Origin: Burkholderia puraquae
Lineage (GTDB): Bacteria; Pseudomonadota; Gammaproteobacteria; Burkholderiales; Burkholderiaceae
Length of the DNA stretch: 64,000 nt
NCBI RefSeq assembly: GCF_002099195.1
Contig: NZ_NBYX01000010.1
Coordinates: 124,001 to 188,000 of the forward strand
Direction of reading: 5' to 3'
Shown here: positions 8,031-18,306 of the stretch, one piece after another
Numbering within the stretch: the stretch's first letter is position 1
How the letters are laid out: every line of letters begins with the position of its first letter
Made by a program: the position numbers and the translations under genes
Notes under the pieces: generated by a model
The model's input: the letters and a program-made list of their open reading frames with translations, nothing else
Told to the model about the DNA's origin: nothing
Databases searched by the model: none

Positions 8031-9221
8031 CTACTTCTGCTTCGGCGCATCCATCTTGTCGGCGACTTCGTCGCCATATACCTTCGCGACGCGTCGCGCG
8101 ACGATCGCCTGCATCAGCGTCTTGTCGAAATCGTCGGCGGTTTTCCAGCCGCTGCCATCCTTGACGAACGTGAAATCGCCCTTCAACTGCAACATCGACG
8201 GCGCGCCGATCGCGCCGAGCAGCCGGTCGCGATAATCGATCAGCAACGGACACGACACATGATCGCCGTCGATCTGCTTGCAGTCGGCGGCAGGCATGAC
8301 GCCGAGCACGCTGCTCGTCAGCGTCGCCGGCTCGTCGTCGCCGTGCATCGGCTTGCCGTAGCTCGGCGAGCGCGCCGACACATCCTTGTCGAGCTGCGCG
8401 ATGCCCGCCATGAAAGCCGAGCTGATGACTTCGCGGCCGAGCGGTGCGCCGAGCTTCGGATCGAGGCCCTGCGCACTGTAGCGAACCATCACGTATTCGG
8501 GCGGAAACATCTGCACGACAAAGGCGCTCTTGTCCTTGTCGTCGTGCCGGACCACATAGCCGATCGTCGCGTGCTCGTCGGCGATACTCACGTCCACCAG
8601 GCAGCCGCGCGCGCGATTGGCCTCGTCGTAGCCGACTTCGCGGGGGTTGCTGACGTGCGGAAACGACTTGCTGCCCTGCTCGAGCATCTGCATCGGGTTC
8701 TTGCGCATCATGTCCCTGCGCGCGTCGAACAACAGCGAATTCAACGCCTTGACGGTGCTCGAAGCGCCGCACGCGGGCGCCGATGCGGGCCACAACAGGT
8801 AGGCGCCCACCGCGAGCGCGGCAGCCAGGCCGCCGAAGCCGATCAGCATCTGCCTCTTCTTTTGCTCGCGCTGCATCGATGCGACCGTTTCGTTCCGACG
8901 CTGTTCGAACCGGGGCGGATCGATCTCCTCCAGCACCGTCATCAGAACGATTTTCGCGTTGCCGCTCGCGTAGCGGCCGTCCAGCAGGTCATGCGTGGCT
9001 TTCGCCTCGGCTTCCGCTGTCGTGTAGCCCTCGGCGATCAGCCAGTCGAGCATTTTGCGCGCGGAATCGGTATCGGGAAGCTCGGCCGGTGCGTCCCTCA
9101 GACGCTGGGTGACGCGCGCCGCCTGCTCCTCCGTCAGATAGCCGCCGGCTTCGAGTTCGATCAGCAGGACGGCGCGGTTGTCATCGATCGGTTCTGCCTG
9201 GCCCGGTTGTTCGGAAGTCAT
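8031..9221 (-). CDS. Single-pass membrane protein of unknown function
   Basis: I do not recognise this 396-residue protein. The N-terminal 120 residues are soluble and helical, with two short repeat-like segments (LLIELEAGGYLTEEQAARV and LDWLIAEGYTTAEAEAKA) that resemble SHOCT-like helices. A single hydrophobic helix follows at about 127-145 (MLIGFGGLAAALAVGAYLLW), then a probably periplasmic domain with several cysteines. It lies 188 bases downstream of tssJ on the same strand, so it could be a T6SS accessory gene. No core T6SS family fits, and the terminator beyond it separates it from catC. Confidence 0.6.
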   Translation of the reverse strand: MTSEQPGQAEPIDDNRAVLLIELEAGGYLTEEQAARVTQRLRDAPAELPDTDSARKMLDWLIAEGYTTAEAEAKATHDLLDGRYASGNAKIVLMTVLEEIDPPRFEQRRNETVASMQREQKKRQMLIGFGGLAAALAVGAYLLWPASAPACGASSTVKALNSLLFDARRDMMRKNPMQMLEQGSKSFPHVSNPREVGYDEANRARGCLVDVSIADEHATIGYVVRHDDKDKSAFVVQMFPPEYVMVRYSAQGLDPKLGAPLGREVISSAFMAGIAQLDKDVSARSPSYGKPMHGDDEPATLTSSVLGVMPAADCKQIDGDHVSCPLLIDYRDRLLGAIGAPSMLQLKGDFTFVKDGSGWKTADDFDKTLMQAIVARRVAKVYGDEVADKMDAPKQK

Positions 9222-9409
9222 CGTTGTTGTTCTCCGTCGAGACCGATTCGCTGCGCAGGCCGTGCTGGCCTATTGTGCAGACGAATCGTGTCGGTCACCG
9301 GAAACTACTTCATTTGGCCAAACGTGTCGATATGCTCGTGACCTGCTTGCGCGCGTCCGCGCCGTCAGATTCCTCGTTCGTTGCCCCCATCACGACTACG
9401 CTCCACCGG

Positions 9410-9940
9410 CTATTGACTGGTGCGCTCTCCACCAATCTGGTTCCCCGCCAGCCCGCTCGTCGACAGTTCGAGCCGGAGCGGCTTGTCGGCATTGAGCTTC
9501 TTCGCCTCGATGACACGCTTCCAGTCGCCACCGCGATCCGGAACACGATAGAAAGCGACGATCGCAACGTACCGGGTATCGGCGCGCATCGGCTGGGACA
9601 AACTTGCCGACGCCCCTGGGCTCACGACGGTCGACATGTCTGCCTGCAGATCCTGAGCGAGCACAGTTCGATCGTTCTTCAACAGATCGTCATACGGTGC
9701 TGCATCGAACAACTTGCGATCCTTCAACTGGTAGATGCGAACGGCAACCGATGTAGCCCGCCCCGCGTCGTCCGGGTTCAATGCGGCGCGTGCATTGAGG
9801 TCGACATTGAGCACCTTCACTTGCTTGAAAAACACGGCGCGGTAGGCACTAGACGACGCATCCGACACGGACTGCCAGGCACCACACCCCGACAGCAGCA
9901 ATACGGCGGCTGCGGTGGCCGCACTTACTCGATAGAACAT
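9410..9940 (-). CDS. tssJ: T6SS outer-membrane lipoprotein TssJ
   Basis: TssJ anchors the T6SS membrane complex to the outer membrane and binds the TssM periplasmic domain. The 176-residue product from the ATG at 9938-9940 has a lipoprotein signal with the lipobox LLSGC (C19). A TssJ-like beta-sandwich follows (VAVRIYQLKDRKLFDAAPYD, then RYVAIVAFYRVPD). It follows tssG by 13 bases and is the last core gene of the minus-strand arm. Confidence 0.9.
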   Translation of the reverse strand: MFYRVSAATAAAVLLLSGCGAWQSVSDASSSAYRAVFFKQVKVLNVDLNARAALNPDDAGRATSVAVRIYQLKDRKLFDAAPYDDLLKNDRTVLAQDLQADMSTVVSPGASASLSQPMRADTRYVAIVAFYRVPDRGGDWKRVIEAKKLNADKPLRLELSTSGLAGNQIGGERTSQ

Positions 9941-9953
9941 GGAAACTCCGGAA

Positions 9954-11078
9954 TCAGGTTGCGTGCGGCGCGAAATGCGGGTTGGGTTGCGGCGCGGGAA
10001 ACGCCTCGTACACACCGAGCGCGATATCGATCAGGCGTTCATCGACTGAAGGCAACACTGTCGTCCAGCCGAGACGCGGCGCGGGATCGGCGCGTTCGAC
10101 GCCGACGGTCGGATGTGGCACGAACCGTGTCGACACTTTCATCCGCACATGCACGTCAGCCTTGATGCCGACATACAGCTGGATAAATGCCATCACCTCT
10201 CGATGCAGCCACGCACCCGGTAACAGATCCTGGGCCTGCTTCGCGTCAACTGGCCGCAACGTCAAGCGCACCGCCCGGCTGCGATACGCAAGCCGCCTGC
10301 CGAGCACATAACCGCCACCAAGCCCTTTGCGCTGCCCGTTCGACAACACGCCGGCATCCGGCTTCGTCGACGTCAACGGTGTCGGTCGACCAGTACTCGT
10401 CGTCACCGCCCAAAACTCGTCGACACGAACATCGGCTCCCGGTGCGGCAAGCGCCACCACACCGGCCAGCCCTTCCGACGTGCGCGTACGCTGAATCAAC
10501 AGCCCCAGCAACGCAAGCATCCGCGAGTCCGGCAAGCCCGCCCGCGAAGGCTTGTCACCCCACCCGAATCCCGCCAGACACAACAGGCTTTGCGAATATT
10601 CGTCGACACCGCCGGCCCGGAAGCGCTCCGGATAACGATACTTTTTCCAAGCGCGATAAAGCAGCGTCGCCATCCGGTGATTGAACGGATCGAGAAAAGC
10701 CTCGACCGCCTCATGCCCCTCCTCCCGCAACACGATCTCGTCGATCATGTGCGACGGCATGGCCGCATCGACGCCATAGAGACCCATGAAGGTCGTGCGC
10801 ACGGTCGGCGACGCATCGAGGTGCGCGTCGTCGAACTCCACTTCGGCCACCTCGCCCGCCGGAAAACCTAACCGGGGACGCGGCCGGAACCGCACCGGCT
10901 CATGCTCCGGCGTATCACGTGTACCGAGGCCGGGGCGTTCGGGCGCACATGCCTCCAGCAGACGACAAAACTGCATGAATGTCATCTTCGGCGCCCGCTC
11001 GAACAACTTCACTGCCACTGCCGGCCGGCTTTTCGGCTCACCGGCTTCAGCACTCATCCGGTCGATCGAAAGACTCAT
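9954..11078 (-). CDS. tssG: T6SS baseplate protein TssG
   Basis: TssG is a baseplate wedge component that assembles with TssF, TssE and TssK. The start is the ATG at 11076-11078, overlapping the tssF stop as ATGA, which gives 374 residues. Recognisable segments are FMQFCRLLEACAPERPGLGT at the N-terminus and the LPDSRMLALLGLL region, both standard for VasB/ImpH-type TssG. It shares the operon with tssF and tssJ. Confidence 0.9.
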   Translation of the reverse strand: MSLSIDRMSAEAGEPKSRPAVAVKLFERAPKMTFMQFCRLLEACAPERPGLGTRDTPEHEPVRFRPRPRLGFPAGEVAEVEFDDAHLDASPTVRTTFMGLYGVDAAMPSHMIDEIVLREEGHEAVEAFLDPFNHRMATLLYRAWKKYRYPERFRAGGVDEYSQSLLCLAGFGWGDKPSRAGLPDSRMLALLGLLIQRTRTSEGLAGVVALAAPGADVRVDEFWAVTTSTGRPTPLTSTKPDAGVLSNGQRKGLGGGYVLGRRLAYRSRAVRLTLRPVDAKQAQDLLPGAWLHREVMAFIQLYVGIKADVHVRMKVSTRFVPHPTVGVERADPAPRLGWTTVLPSVDERLIDIALGVYEAFPAPQPNPHFAPHAT

Positions 11079-12889
11079 AGCGGCGCCCGCTGAGCCTTGC
11101 TGCGCGGCCACTCCGTCCGCGAGCGGGACGGCAGGCTGACGATCGCCAGCTTCGTGAACAGATTGATCTCCGCATAGGCGCCGAAGAACCGGTGCAACAG
11201 TTCGCCGAACAGCATCACGTCGCCCTCACCGGAGAATGCATGTGCATCGAGCGTGACTTCAATGAGCACGCCGCGCTCGACCGCCCCGCCCGACACCTCC
11301 TCGATCATTTCCTGCGACACATGCAGGATGCCGGCGAGCCGCCGCCGGTTCAGTTCCTCGTGCGTCCAGTCGTATAGCGCCAACGCACCGCGCAACACCT
11401 CCGCGTTCATCATCGACAGGAAATTCGGCGCGAGATGCGACAGCACGCGCCACTGGAAGCGATCTTCTGTCGGCGGATACAGCGGCAACGTCGGCGACAC
11501 GAGATTGCGCACGCTTGCAACGTTCGGCGTGCTGGCCGCCAGCTCGTCGAGGCTCGCTTCGCGCAGCCCCTTGCGCGGCAGCAACCCGTTCGTGCCCGTC
11601 ACACGCAGCGACAGGCTTTCCTCAGGCAGCGTATCCATCGTCTCCCACGCATGCCCGCCGAGCACCACCCACATTTCGTGCAGCCCCGATACGCCCGAAC
11701 GCACGCGTGTGTGGAAATAGCGCTCCGGCGCTTCGTGCCGCAGCATGCCGCCGCGGTGCCGGAACGTCGCGAACGGCACGTATTCGTATCGCTCGGCCGA
11801 GTCGTGATCGAACGTCGCGATTGCGTCGACCGAATACGTCTCGACATGCTCGCCCTGATGGCCGGCCGGTACCACGCGATATTCGGTTTCGTGGTGGTCG
11901 ATTTCGATCGGCTCGGCATCCAGTTCGAACAGGTTGATGACCGGCGAACAGAACAACCGAACGTTCTCCGCGTTGAAACGGTGGTCAGACGGATACGCGT
12001 CCTTCAGGAGGATCTCCAGCTCGAAGCGAGTCGATTTTTCGGGAAGCGTCGATATATCGAGCCCGCACAGATCGACGAACAGGAATTTCTCGCGGAACGT
12101 GAAGTATTCGAGCAGCAGTTGATATCCCGAGAACGCCGCATCGGCCTTGGGCCAGAGCCGCTCTTCCATCGAAAAACCGGCCGGCTCGATCGTCACGCCG
12201 GCGAGCGGCACCGGTTCGCCGTCACGCACTTCCGGAACGCGCCAGTCAATCGCATCGACCTGACGCGTCAGCGCAAGATGCATCGCGAATGCGGTCGGCA
12301 GATCCGCGTTCAGATGCAACCGCAGCCGCGACAGGTCCGTTTCGCTGCGCAGCGCCGATCCTTGCAGCAAAAAGCCGAGGCGGATCACCGAGCGACCGTC
12401 GTGACGTACGGCAGGCCCTGCATGCGTGATCGACACCGGCTGCAGCGCCACGGCCTGCGTCGTCCGGTACAGACATTGCACCGTGCGCGGCGTCACGCCT
12501 TCTGTCCCACCCGGCGACGGCACATTGATGGGCGCGGACCGCACGGGCACCCCGGCCGGCACGACTTCGGTTTTCTGCAGCTTCTCCGCGAACGGCGTCA
12601 GCTCGACGATCGACAGCGACGGAATCATCCGCAGATAGTGCGGCCACAGCAGGCTGACGAGCCCTTCGGTCAGCTCGGGCAATTCGTCGTCGAGTTTCTG
12701 CCGGAGCCGGCCCGTCAGGAAGGCAAAACCCTCGAAAAGACGTTCGACGTACGGATCGCGATCGCCGACGCGGTCCAGATTGAGCAGGCGCGCCCGGTCG
12801 GGGTGTGCCTTCGCGAATTCCTTGCCGGACTCGCGCAGGTAACGCATTTCCGCTTCGTAGTAGCGCAGGATGGGATCGTTGTTGTCCAT
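11075..12889 (-). CDS. tssF: T6SS baseplate protein TssF
   Basis: TssF (ImpG/VasA family) forms the baseplate wedge with TssG. At 604 residues it has the expected length and begins with the diagnostic YYEAEMRYLRESGKEFAKAHP and FAFLTGRLRQKLDDELPELT. The 3' end overlaps tssG. Nine bases separate it from upstream tssA, so translation is tightly linked. Confidence 0.93.
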   Translation of the reverse strand: MDNNDPILRYYEAEMRYLRESGKEFAKAHPDRARLLNLDRVGDRDPYVERLFEGFAFLTGRLRQKLDDELPELTEGLVSLLWPHYLRMIPSLSIVELTPFAEKLQKTEVVPAGVPVRSAPINVPSPGGTEGVTPRTVQCLYRTTQAVALQPVSITHAGPAVRHDGRSVIRLGFLLQGSALRSETDLSRLRLHLNADLPTAFAMHLALTRQVDAIDWRVPEVRDGEPVPLAGVTIEPAGFSMEERLWPKADAAFSGYQLLLEYFTFREKFLFVDLCGLDISTLPEKSTRFELEILLKDAYPSDHRFNAENVRLFCSPVINLFELDAEPIEIDHHETEYRVVPAGHQGEHVETYSVDAIATFDHDSAERYEYVPFATFRHRGGMLRHEAPERYFHTRVRSGVSGLHEMWVVLGGHAWETMDTLPEESLSLRVTGTNGLLPRKGLREASLDELAASTPNVASVRNLVSPTLPLYPPTEDRFQWRVLSHLAPNFLSMMNAEVLRGALALYDWTHEELNRRRLAGILHVSQEMIEEVSGGAVERGVLIEVTLDAHAFSGEGDVMLFGELLHRFFGAYAEINLFTKLAIVSLPSRSRTEWPRSKAQRAPL

Positions 12890-12898
12890 GGGAATCCG

Positions 12899-14482
12899 TT
12901 ACGAAAGGGTCAATGCGCGTGCGGGATCGAGTACCGCGAGTTCCGCATGCAGCTCGCCGATGCGGCGGGCGAGTGCCGGCTTGTCGGCATCCTTGCGGCT
13001 GCTCATCGCTTTCAATGCCTTGACCAGTTGATGCTTGACCTCGAACGTCAGCGCCGGCTCCCAGCGCATCAGCGGCAGTGAGCGGGACGTTCCGTCGAGT
13101 TCGGCGAGCAGTGCGAACGCCGCATCGTGACGGCCGGCATGATCGGCCAACCGGGCCATCACGAACCGCTGCAAGTAGCGATGTCGATCGGTTTTCATGC
13201 CGGGCAGCCCTTCGAGCCACGCGAAAGCCGCCTCGATACCCTCACGGGTAGCCAGTTCGCGAGCCTGGACTTCGATCTCCGGCCAGTCGCCGGTTGAATC
13301 GCTTTCGCTATCCGCCGAGACCGGCAATGACGCAATCGTCTCGCCCGCTTCCAGGTCGCGTACGACCGCATGGCGAGCAATCCATTCGAGTGTCGTGTCG
13401 TCGGCAAATGGCGTACCGTCGTTGAACGCCAGCCGTTCGATACCCGGCAATCGTTCGAGAAACAGCGCGAAGTCGGCGCGCAGCAATTCCCGCCACGCGC
13501 TGTACGGCGTACCGGCGTGATCGAGCGCCACATGCTGGAAGTACTGAAGATCGAACCATAGGTGATTCACGCCTTCCATGAACGCACCTTCCACACGCTC
13601 CAGCAACTCGTGCCAATGCTTCTGCAGCACAAGACGTTTCATCTGCTGGCGCAACTCCGCACGTGGCGGTGCCAGACGCGTGTGCGACGCCGTATCTGCG
13701 GGCGGAACGTCGTGCAAGGTATCCCACCGGACGCTTCTTACGACGCGCACCGACGGCAAGTAGCCATTTTCCTGATCGCGAAGCCATGCCGACATCGCGC
13801 GCGCTTGATCGAGCAGGTCACGTGTGGACGCAATCGAGCCCGCAGACGTTTTGCCCGGCGCAGTCGCTGCCGGCATCGCCATGCCGGAATCGACGCCGCG
13901 CGCCGGCGCCTCCTTTTTCTCGAAGCGAGAAACGAGCGGCTGCAAATTTGGACGAGCCGCATCGGGCCACGCGGCCGTATGCATCACGAGCACGTCGAGC
14001 GCGGCCAACGTGCGTTCGAGATCGACCGGCACGAAGTCGCCACGACTCTCCAGCGTTTCGAGCACGCGCGCAGTCGCCAGCATTTCAAGCGCGGCCTTCT
14101 TGGCTTCGTGACGGACGGGCAAAGCCTCTTCGCCATACCGGTCGACGAGCGCAGCGGCCAGCTCAAGTCCGTCGGCAAACCCGGCCGTGCCGTCCTGCCG
14201 CAGGCGTGCGAACGCGTAGTAGCCGGCGAGCCGCAAATCCTTGCCGGTCTCCTTGAGCAGGTGTTCGCATGCGCGAATGATCAACCCGTCATCGATTCCC
14301 GACAGCTTGCCGGCTTCGTCCTTCAGTTCGAAGAACGCGTCTTCGTAGCCGGGATCGCGTCCGTATGCATGCTCACCCGGTATCGGTGCAACCCATCTGG
14401 CCCAGGTATCCGTCCGTGCCCGCTGGAGCGAATCGATACGGGGACCGCCGACGAGTGTCTTCACAAAATTGGCAAGCGTCAT
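12899..14482 (-). CDS. tssA: T6SS cap/assembly protein TssA
   Basis: TssA helps place the baseplate and steer sheath/tube polymerisation. From the ATG at 14480-14482 it has 527 residues, fitting the long class with an ImpA N-terminal domain and a VasJ-type C-terminal region. The N-terminus has YEDAFFELKDEAGKLSGIDD. The middle (about 190-260) is proline/alanine-rich and low in complexity, probably a linker. Eight bases separate it from tssM. Confidence 0.82.
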   Translation of the reverse strand: MTLANFVKTLVGGPRIDSLQRARTDTWARWVAPIPGEHAYGRDPGYEDAFFELKDEAGKLSGIDDGLIIRACEHLLKETGKDLRLAGYYAFARLRQDGTAGFADGLELAAALVDRYGEEALPVRHEAKKAALEMLATARVLETLESRGDFVPVDLERTLAALDVLVMHTAAWPDAARPNLQPLVSRFEKKEAPARGVDSGMAMPAATAPGKTSAGSIASTRDLLDQARAMSAWLRDQENGYLPSVRVVRSVRWDTLHDVPPADTASHTRLAPPRAELRQQMKRLVLQKHWHELLERVEGAFMEGVNHLWFDLQYFQHVALDHAGTPYSAWRELLRADFALFLERLPGIERLAFNDGTPFADDTTLEWIARHAVVRDLEAGETIASLPVSADSESDSTGDWPEIEVQARELATREGIEAAFAWLEGLPGMKTDRHRYLQRFVMARLADHAGRHDAAFALLAELDGTSRSLPLMRWEPALTFEVKHQLVKALKAMSSRKDADKPALARRIGELHAELAVLDPARALTLS

Positions 14483-14490
14483 GGCAGATC

Positions 14491-17400
14491 TCAAAAAACG
14501 AATGCGTCGCCCAACAGGCTGAGGGCGTGTCCGAACGGACGGGAGGAGGATTCGGAAAGTCCCGACGTGGTCGCCAAGGGCGAAATTGTGGCCTTCGCTG
14601 CGGCCGTTTGTTGCGCCGCTCCACGCTCTGTGGCCTGCGCTTTCGCCTGAGCAAGTTCGAGCGCGGTACGCTGACCGGATGCCTGGTCCGTCGTCGCCTG
14701 CACGACCGTGTCCGGCAAGGCGCCTTCGCCCGGAAGCCCCGGTGGCAATGGCACGGCTACATGCTTCGCGGCCTCGATCGCCGACATCGGCAGCGGCGGC
14801 GGGCCGCTTGCCGATACCCGAACTCCGGCATTTGCCGATCCCGTCACGAAAATACGTGCCGGCAACACGAAATTCCGCAACTGGAGAACGTCGAGCGGAC
14901 CGCCGCCGGCTTCGCTGCGCAATTGCACCTTGAGCGAGATACCCTGACTCGTGTCTGGCGTCCAGGTCAGCAAATAGCGTGCGTTGTCCTGCTGTACGAC
15001 CTTCGCGCGCTCCAGCAACCGAACGAGACCGAAGCGCCCCTGCGAATCGAGTGCGGTGCGCAACCCACCTTGCTCCGTCTGCCATTCAATATGCGACAGG
15101 TTCTCGAGCGACTGCCCCGGCCATTCGAACGGTGTCCATTCCTGCTTCTGGTTGAAGTAATGCAGTTCGCGGCCGGACAGCACGAATCTCATATCGGTGA
15201 CGCCCGGCGTCGGCTCGGCCCGCAGTTCGTAACGCACACGTGCGTCACCCGACGGGAACAGGACCGTCGACGTACGCATGAGCTTGTTCAACCCGTTGAG
15301 GAACACCGGATCGATCGTCAATGCGCCGGAATCGGTACCTTGCGAAGCGACCCATCGGTCGCCCTGCCGTTCGACGACACCGGCCAGCTGCGACGTCACG
15401 AACTGCGCGATCACGCCGCTATCCGGCCGCATGAAGCGCGCCATCTCGGGCAGCGATGCGTCGTTGTCGGAATCCGCGAACGGATAGCGGCCGCCGAATG
15501 TCTTGTTCCAGTCGGCAAGGATCGCGGTACGCCAGATTTCGTTCAAGCTCGACGCGGCCGGCTGCACGATGACTTGCCAGGACTGGTCGAACGGTGCGCG
15601 GAACAGTGCTCCGAAGCCGGACCATTGTTCACCGAGACTCGCGGCGACACGGCTCGCGTAATCGCGGCTATCGGCAATATCGGATGTCTTGCCTTGCAGC
15701 ACGGATTGAGCGGCCAGACGCGCGATTGCGTCCGGATCCGGACTGGAGACGATCTGCGATGTCTTCAGGCGCATGGCCGTGATCCGCTCGAGGTAGCGTG
15801 CCAGGCTCAGGTCGCCGGTTGCGGCCGGCGATGTGTTCCCCTTGCCGCCGGGTGGCGCGCCTGAAACGAGATCGCTGCCGGTCAGACGCACGATAGGGCC
15901 GAATGTGGCGGCAAGCGGTGCGAGCTGACGTTTTGCCTGCTTCGACGGATCCTTTTCGTCTGCGCCAACCAGTTGCTGCGCCTTGCTGAGCAGCGTGTCG
16001 GACAGCGACTGAGCGCTGGCTCCCGTGCCCGCCTGATAGACGATCGCATTCATCAACGCAACGAGCGGCGAGCGCTGCGGATCGCCCAGCAGCGTCAACT
16101 GGTCGGCAGTGGCCGACAGCGTCGGTGCAGGCTGCCAGCGCAGGCTGTTGAGGAAGAGCGCCCAAGCGCGCGCGTAGTCGTCGAAATAGCGCTGACGCAG
16201 TTCAGCCTTCAATGTCGACGGCGATGCGTTGGCAACCTGGGTGTCGGACAGCACCCAGTCGCCCGCCACATCGCGTTGCTCGCCCGCTTCGTCGATTGCC
16301 TTCGAGATCCGCTCGTCCCACGCAGCACGTGTGAATACGCCGGGCACGGTTGCCGTCGTACCGAACAGGCCTCGGCTCGTTGCGCCGCCAGCAGAGGATT
16401 GCGACGCCGTGTCGCCAAGTAGCGTCGCGAGCGAGAGCGGCGGGTATTTCGGTGTGGCTTCGTCGATGATCTGCTGGTAGATCGCGTCCCCGGAGTGCTG
16501 GATGCCCCGGACACCGATGATCGTCTGGCGGGTCGACGCAATCAGGTTGCCGTCCGGGGCAATCGCAAGTGCGGCTTGAGCGGATGCAGCGCCATCGCCA
16601 ACGTGGTTGGCGAAGAACGCGATCGCTTGCTGACGCAGGTCCTCCCAACCGCCCTTCGACAGTTGCGAATGGGTCGGGTGTTCAGGGGCAGACGTTGCGA
16701 CGAGTTGCGGTATCAGGAACGTAGCCACGGCGCGCTCCGGTTTGGCAAGCATCATGTAGGTCTTGAGTGTGTCGTAAGCAGCCTGTACCTGCGCATCGCC
16801 GCCACTGGCGATTTCTGCGTCGGACAGCGACGCCAGCTGATGCAGCCTCGCTTCGAGCTTCCGGCGGATCGGGTTGACGAGGATGCGGTTGGCGGCATCG
16901 GCGTAGTAAGGCCAAAGGGCGCCGAGCAGCGCGTGGTCGCGGTTCAGGCCGAAACGGGCGCTCCACGGAGCGCCGTCGCGCTGACGGACTTCGAGCGTAT
17001 CGATCTGGCGGCCGAGGCCGTTCAGGGTTTGCAGGGCCTGCGCGCCGTCCCGCACGGAGGAGAGCTTCACGACCGTGTCTGCCGCGCTCCGGAAAGTCGC
17101 GCGATCGGCAAATCCGGACAGCATCGTGCCGACGATCCAGCAGCCGATCAGACCGGCTGTGAGCCAAGCGGCCACCGTCGACAGCGAGAAGCCAACGCGG
17201 TAGCCGTGAATCCTGCGGCTGTGCTCAGCGACGGTTTGCCAGATCGTACGGTGTGACGGGCCGACCGGTTGGTCGTCATCGTTCGCGTCGGCGGGCACGG
17301 GCGGCGCCAGTTCCCGTTCCGTGAACAACGGCGCGAACAGGAGGCCGTGGACCGCGTGTCGCCACGTACGCGACTGCGAGGTTTGCAGCACCAAGCCTGT

Positions 17401-18306
17401 TAATGCGTTGCGAAGGTTCGAAATGTGCTGTGACAGCTCTGCAGGATAGCGGTCTCCAGAATCCTTCGCCAGGCGTGCGACGCCAGCATCGGCCAGGTTG
17501 GCGGTGAGGTTCCGCAACGACACGTCGATTGCTTCCGTGCTGACGTGCGCGTTGGACCAGGTGAAGCCGCTCGTCTCGTCGGGACTCGACGCGTCGCTGC
17601 CGAAATCCGTCACATTGAGCAGATAGGTCGGCGCGGCCCAGCGCAGCGCGCGCGCGTGGCGCGCGAGCCGCTGAGACAGATTGTCGGTGTCAAACGGCGC
17701 ATTGGACACACTGCGGTTACGCGTTATCGCGACAACCGCGTCGACCGGACGACGGCGGCGCAAGCGGCGAATCTGGTCGAGCCAGTCGGCATCGAGCGCA
17801 CTGCTCGTTTGCTTCGCGTACAGCAGGACCGTGTCGCCGGTAATCGCAAAACCGGTGTCGACCAGACCCGGCGCCAGACGCTTCACGAGCGGCTCATCTC
17901 CGGCAATCAGCACCCATCGTTCGCGATAGCGCCAGCGCCGGCCATGTCGATCCTGTAAGGCATCGCGGAGCACAGCAGCGCGGTCGGTTTGTTCCGGTAG
18001 CGGGTCTTTAGCGTTGTGGTCTACAGACGCTGCGCGCCGGCCGGCGTCGTATCGGGCAAGCCAACGGGAAGCTCTCAACGACGCGATCCACAGCAGTACC
18101 CCTTCTAAGTACTTGACCAGCAGGACCACCACCAGCATGGCCACACACAGCGAAAGCTCGACGATGATCCGGGTATCTCGAGACCATCCGTAACGAGGGC
18201 CTTCCACCCATACCGCGATACCGAGCGCGAGGAACACGATGACGGCGGCAATGCCAATGAAGAGGCCTGCCGGACGCGTCTTGTTGTCGTTCTTGTTGTC
18301 GTTCAT
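14491..18306 (-). CDS. tssM: T6SS inner-membrane protein TssM (IcmF family, Walker A absent)
   Basis: TssM spans the inner membrane and periplasm and docks onto TssJ. The ATG at 18304-18306 overlaps the upstream gene's stop (ATGA) and gives 1271 residues. Hydrophobic helices lie at about 12-35 and 45-65, with a third near 380-400 before the long periplasmic part. At the position where many homologues have a GxPGAGKT Walker A loop, this protein reads LIAGDEPLVKRLAPGL, so nucleotide binding by the IcmF-like cytoplasmic domain is doubtful. The C-terminus is low in complexity. Confidence 0.92.
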   Translation of the reverse strand: MNDNKNDNKTRPAGLFIGIAAVIVFLALGIAVWVEGPRYGWSRDTRIIVELSLCVAMLVVVLLVKYLEGVLLWIASLRASRWLARYDAGRRAASVDHNAKDPLPEQTDRAAVLRDALQDRHGRRWRYRERWVLIAGDEPLVKRLAPGLVDTGFAITGDTVLLYAKQTSSALDADWLDQIRRLRRRRPVDAVVAITRNRSVSNAPFDTDNLSQRLARHARALRWAAPTYLLNVTDFGSDASSPDETSGFTWSNAHVSTEAIDVSLRNLTANLADAGVARLAKDSGDRYPAELSQHISNLRNALTGLVLQTSQSRTWRHAVHGLLFAPLFTERELAPPVPADANDDDQPVGPSHRTIWQTVAEHSRRIHGYRVGFSLSTVAAWLTAGLIGCWIVGTMLSGFADRATFRSAADTVVKLSSVRDGAQALQTLNGLGRQIDTLEVRQRDGAPWSARFGLNRDHALLGALWPYYADAANRILVNPIRRKLEARLHQLASLSDAEIASGGDAQVQAAYDTLKTYMMLAKPERAVATFLIPQLVATSAPEHPTHSQLSKGGWEDLRQQAIAFFANHVGDGAASAQAALAIAPDGNLIASTRQTIIGVRGIQHSGDAIYQQIIDEATPKYPPLSLATLLGDTASQSSAGGATSRGLFGTTATVPGVFTRAAWDERISKAIDEAGEQRDVAGDWVLSDTQVANASPSTLKAELRQRYFDDYARAWALFLNSLRWQPAPTLSATADQLTLLGDPQRSPLVALMNAIVYQAGTGASAQSLSDTLLSKAQQLVGADEKDPSKQAKRQLAPLAATFGPIVRLTGSDLVSGAPPGGKGNTSPAATGDLSLARYLERITAMRLKTSQIVSSPDPDAIARLAAQSVLQGKTSDIADSRDYASRVAASLGEQWSGFGALFRAPFDQSWQVIVQPAASSLNEIWRTAILADWNKTFGGRYPFADSDNDASLPEMARFMRPDSGVIAQFVTSQLAGVVERQGDRWVASQGTDSGALTIDPVFLNGLNKLMRTSTVLFPSGDARVRYELRAEPTPGVTDMRFVLSGRELHYFNQKQEWTPFEWPGQSLENLSHIEWQTEQGGLRTALDSQGRFGLVRLLERAKVVQQDNARYLLTWTPDTSQGISLKVQLRSEAGGGPLDVLQLRNFVLPARIFVTGSANAGVRVSASGPPPLPMSAIEAAKHVAVPLPPGLPGEGALPDTVVQATTDQASGQRTALELAQAKAQATERGAAQQTAAAKATISPLATTSGLSESSSRPFGHALSLLGDAFVF

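Noticed and set aside
11435..13081. Long plus-strand open frame opposite tssF/tssA
   Set aside because: Arg/Gln-rich shadow without domain or ribosome site; the minus strand carries recognised T6SS genes.
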